Translations under genes and position numbers: made by a program
Shown here: positions 7,225 to 10,077 of the stretch, piece by piece
Layout of the letters: every line of letters starts with the position of its first letter
Numbering within the stretch: position 1 is the first letter of the stretch
Notes under the pieces: model-generated
Database searches by the model: none
What the model was told of the DNA's origin: nothing
What the model saw: the letters and a program-made list of their open reading frames with translations, nothing else
Origin: Bacteroidales bacterium
Lineage (GTDB): Bacteria > Bacteroidota > Bacteroidia > Bacteroidales > UBA932
DNA length: 10,077 bases
NCBI GenBank assembly: GCA_017631875.1
Contig: JAGBSL010000054.1
Span: 1-10,077, forward strand
Direction: 5' to 3'

Positions 7225-8976
7225 ATGAAAACAACAGGAAAAGTTACGGGTATCGTATCAAACCTCGTTACAGTCGAAGTAAACGGTCCTGTGTCTCAGA
7301 ACGAGCTCTGCTTCATCACCGTAGGTGACACACAGCTCATGGCTGAGGTCATCAAGGTAAACGGCAAGTATGCGGCTGTACAGGTGTTCGAGAGCACCCG
7401 TGGACTCAAGAACGGAAACGAAGTGGTCTTCGAGGACAAGATGCTCGAGGCGACTCTCGGTCCAGGTCTTCTTTCCAGCAGCTACGACGGTCTGCAGAAC
7501 GACCTGACCACAATGACAGGAGTATTCCTCAAGAGAGGAGAATACACCGACCCTCTCAACCACGAGAAGCTTTGGGACTTCACCCCTATCGCAAAGCCAG
7601 GCGACAAGGTAGTCGCAGCTGACTGGCTCGGAGAGGTGAAGGAAGGATGGCTTCCTCACAAGATCATGGTTCCATTCGCATTCAAGGGCGAATATACAGT
7701 GAAGTCTGTAGCCGAGGCAGGTCAGTACAACATAGACAAGACTATCGCAGTCCTGACAAATGCAGCAGGCGAAGATGTAGAGGTAACCATGTACCAGAAG
7801 TGGCCTGTAAAGGTTGCTATCAAAGGATACAAGGAGAAGCCAAGACCATCACGCATCATGGAGACAGGTGTGCGCGCGATCGACACCATCAACCCTATCG
7901 CCGAGGGCGGTACAGGCTTCATCCCTGGTCCGTTCGGTTGCGGTAAGACAGTGCTCCAGCACGCGATTGCAAAGCAGGGTGACGCCGAAGTAATCGTGAT
8001 GGCAGCCTGCGGTGAGCGTGCAAACGAGGTTGTGGAAATCTTCACAGAGTTCCCTGAGCTCATCGACCCACACACTGGACGCCACCTGATGGAGCGTACA
8101 ACCATCATCTGCAACACTTCAAACATGCCTGTAGCTGCCCGTGAGGCATCAGTATATACAGCGATGACAATCTGCGAGTACTATCGCGCAATGGGTCTCA
8201 AGGTCCTTCTCCTCGCTGACTCGACATCACGTTGGGCACAGGCTCTCCGAGAGATGTCGAACCGTATGGAGGAGCTCCCAGGAGCGGATGCGTTCCCAGT
8301 GGACCTTTCAGCGATCATCTCTGCATTCTACGCACGTGCCGGTATGGTTGTCCTCAACAACGGCGAGACAGGTTCGGTAACATTCATCGGTACCGTATCC
8401 CCTGCCGGAGGTAACCTCAAGGAGCCTGTGACAGAGTCAACAAAGAAGGCAGCACGCTGCTTCTACGCTCTCGAGCAGAACCGCGCTGACCAGAAGCGTT
8501 ATCCGGCTGTCAACCCTATCGACTCATACTCTAAGTATCTCGAGTATCCTGAGATCCGCCAGCATCTCGCTGAGAAGATCAGACCAGGCTGGGTAGAGAT
8601 GGTTGAGAAGACAAAGAATATCATCCGCAAGGGTAAGGACGCAAACGACCAGATCAACATCCTCGGTGACGACGGTGTTCCTATGGGCTACCATGAGCTC
8701 TTCTGGAAGTCTGAGCTCGTTGACTTCGTGATCCTCCAGCAGGACGCATTCGACGACATCGACGCCCTCTGCCCTATCGAGAGACAGAGCTACATGCTCG
8801 AGATGGTTCTCGACATCTGCGACAAAGACTACACATTCGAAAACTACGAGGAGTGCCGCAACTTCTTCAAGGAAGTGATCAACCTCCTCCGCCAGATGAA
8901 CTACTCGGAGTTCCAGAGCGAGAAATTCGAAAACTACAAACAGCAACTTACAAACCTCCTCAGCAATGGCAACTAA
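7225..8976 (+). CDS. atpA: V/A-type ATP synthase catalytic subunit A
   Basis: This 583-aa protein is the nucleotide-hydrolysing or -synthesising subunit of the peripheral V1/A1 head, which contains three A and three B subunits. An N-terminal beta-barrel (about residues 1-70) is followed by the A-specific bulge region (about 110-200). The P-loop is GPFGCGKT at 235-242, with K241 and T242 as phosphate and Mg ligands. GERANE at 263-268 contains the catalytic glutamate E264. The Walker B region LLLADSTSRW covers 328-337, and a helical C-terminal domain follows. The length fits the family. The start at 7225 lies 17 bp after the DUF2764 stop and gives the expected N-terminal strand (KTTGKVTGIVSNLVTVEV). 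The end overlaps the subunit B gene by 11 bp. Whether the complex pumps H+ or Na+ cannot be told from this subunit, since specificity lies in subunits I and K beyond the window. Confidence 0.97.
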   Translation: MKTTGKVTGIVSNLVTVEVNGPVSQNELCFITVGDTQLMAEVIKVNGKYAAVQVFESTRGLKNGNEVVFEDKMLEATLGPGLLSSSYDGLQNDLTTMTGVFLKRGEYTDPLNHEKLWDFTPIAKPGDKVVAADWLGEVKEGWLPHKIMVPFAFKGEYTVKSVAEAGQYNIDKTIAVLTNAAGEDVEVTMYQKWPVKVAIKGYKEKPRPSRIMETGVRAIDTINPIAEGGTGFIPGPFGCGKTVLQHAIAKQGDAEVIVMAACGERANEVVEIFTEFPELIDPHTGRHLMERTTIICNTSNMPVAAREASVYTAMTICEYYRAMGLKVLLLADSTSRWAQALREMSNRMEELPGADAFPVDLSAIISAFYARAGMVVLNNGETGSVTFIGTVSPAGGNLKEPVTESTKKAARCFYALEQNRADQKRYPAVNPIDSYSKYLEYPEIRQHLAEKIRPGWVEMVEKTKNIIRKGKDANDQINILGDDGVPMGYHELFWKSELVDFVILQQDAFDDIDALCPIERQSYMLEMVLDICDKDYTFENYEECRNFFKEVINLLRQMNYSEFQSEKFENYKQQLTNLLSNGN

Positions 8977-10077
8977 GGCATTTCAGAAAATATATACACA
9001 GTTGGAGGCCATCACAAAGGCAACCGTTGCGCTCCGCGCACAGGGCATCTCCAACGATGAGCTTGCTGTCGTTGACGGCAGACTTGCTCAGGTCGTAAAG
9101 ACCAAAGGCGACCTGGTTACTCTCCAGGTGTTTGCAGGTACTGAAGGCATCCCTACAAATGCTGAGGTCACATTCCTCGGCGTGCCTCCTACCCTCAAGG
9201 TAAGCGAGGAGCTCGCAGGACGCTTCTTCGACGCATACGGAAAGCCGCTTGACGGCGGTCCTGAGGTCGAGGGACGCGAGGTGCAGATCGGTGGTCCTTC
9301 CGTAAACCCTTACAAGAGAAAGCAGCCATCACAGATCATCCCTACCGGTATCGCAGGTATCGACCTCAACAATACCCTCGTGTCAGGACAGAAGATTCCT
9401 TTCTTCGCTGACCCTGACCAGCCATATAATAATGTAATGGCACAGGTAGCTCTCCGTGCGGATGTAGACAAGATCATCCTCGGAGGTATGGGTCTTACAA
9501 ACGACGACTACCTCTACTTCAAGCAGGAGTTCGAGGCAGCAGGTGCTCTCGATAAGATCATCTCATTCGTGAACACGACCGAGCAGCCTCCTGTAGAGCG
9601 TCTCCTTATCCCTGATATGGCGCTGACAGCAGCTGAGTACTTTGCAGCCGAGAAGAACGAGAAGGTCCTCGTGCTCCTCACCGACATGACACTCTATGCC
9701 GATGCCCTCTCCATCGTCTCTAACCGTATGGACCAGATCCCTTCAAAGGACTCTATGCCAGGTTCTCTCTACTCAGACCTCGCAAAGATCTACGAGAAGG
9801 CCGTACAGCTTCCTGACGGAGGTTCGATCACCATCATCGCGGTGACAACCCTTAACGACGGAGATATCACACACGCTATTCCGGACAACACAGGATACAT
9901 CACTGAGGGACAGCTCTTCCTCCGTGCGGATCCGGATTCAGGAAAGGTCATCATCGACCCGTTCCGTTCGCTTTCACGTCTGAAGCAGCTCGTACAGGGT
10001 AAGCAGACACGTAAGGACCACAGCCAGGTGATGAACGCCTCTGTACGTCTCTACGCCGACGCCCAGAACGCGAAGAC
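8966..10077 (+). CDS. atpB: V/A-type ATP synthase subunit B, 3' end beyond the window
   Basis: The reading frame opens at ATG 8966 (MATKAFQKIYTQLEAITKAT) and stays open to the window end, giving 370 codons. Family members have roughly 430-460 residues, so about a fifth is missing. Subunit B alternates with A in the head and binds nucleotide at a non-catalytic interface. As expected for B, the P-loop is degenerate: SGQKIPFFADPDQPYNN starts at residue 140, where A has GPFGCGKT. LVLLTDMTLYADALS, SNRMDQIPSKDSMPGSLYSDL and DPFRSLSRLKQL, with its SLSRL motif, are typical of B subunits. The start lies inside the subunit A gene, 11 bp of overlap, so translation is probably coupled, which would suit the equal amounts of A and B. 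Subunits D, I and K are expected downstream from known Bacteroidetes operons but cannot be seen. Confidence 0.96.
   Translation, partial: MATKAFQKIYTQLEAITKATVALRAQGISNDELAVVDGRLAQVVKTKGDLVTLQVFAGTEGIPTNAEVTFLGVPPTLKVSEELAGRFFDAYGKPLDGGPEVEGREVQIGGPSVNPYKRKQPSQIIPTGIAGIDLNNTLVSGQKIPFFADPDQPYNNVMAQVALRADVDKIILGGMGLTNDDYLYFKQEFEAAGALDKIISFVNTTEQPPVERLLIPDMALTAAEYFAAEKNEKVLVLLTDMTLYADALSIVSNRMDQIPSKDSMPGSLYSDLAKIYEKAVQLPDGGSITIIAVTTLNDGDITHAIPDNTGYITEGQLFLRADPDSGKVIIDPFRSLSRLKQLVQGKQTRKDHSQVMNASVRLYADAQNAK

Noticed and set aside
7647..7946. Alternative-frame and antisense ORFs over the V-ATPase A gene
   Set aside because: They are rich in Arg, Ser and His in the way expected from frame-shifted reading of a coding gene, and have no conserved motif. 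The subunit A frame is complete.

Overview
The window looks like a chromosomal segment from a member of the Bacteroidales (gut or rumen Bacteroidetes). Four things suggest this: a Na+-translocating decarboxylase beta subunit directly after a biotin-carrier end; a bacterial V/A-type ATPase operon in the order E - DUF2764 - A - B; start codons preceded by A-rich stretches rather than Shine-Dalgarno sequences; and a TAnnTTTG-type promoter in the only AT-rich intergenic gap. Every gene is on the + strand and coding density is very high. I saw no RNA gene, CRISPR array, insertion sequence or prophage.

Layout. Positions 1-36 are the last codons of a biotin carboxyl carrier-like protein. Positions 40-1182 encode the membrane beta subunit of a Na+-pumping decarboxylase, most likely methylmalonyl-CoA decarboxylase. 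Only 6 bp later comes a full-length cobalamin-dependent methionine synthase, metH (1189-4815). After 110 bp it is followed by metF (4926-5879), whose product supplies 5-methyl-THF to MetH. A 96-bp AT-rich gap (5880-5975) carries a probable promoter. The V-type ATPase operon then begins: subunit E (5976-6581), a DUF2764 protein (6581-7207), catalytic subunit A (7225-8976) and subunit B (from 8966, running off the window end).

How the genes work together. The left half combines the end of the succinate/propionate branch (methylmalonyl-CoA is made by a B12-dependent mutase, and its decarboxylation exports Na+) with B12-dependent methionine synthesis. The right half is a rotary ion-pumping or ATP-synthesising complex that could exchange energy with the ion gradient made by the decarboxylase.

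The most unusual signals are in metH. An in-frame palindromic repeat pair occupies the linker between the homocysteine and folate domains. A His/Cys-rich stretch lies just before the cobalamin cap domain. A Cys-rich insertion sits in the activation domain. The DUF2764 protein, found where other V-ATPase operons carry subunits C and F, is the other point worth attention. I did not find a clearly novel multi-gene system.
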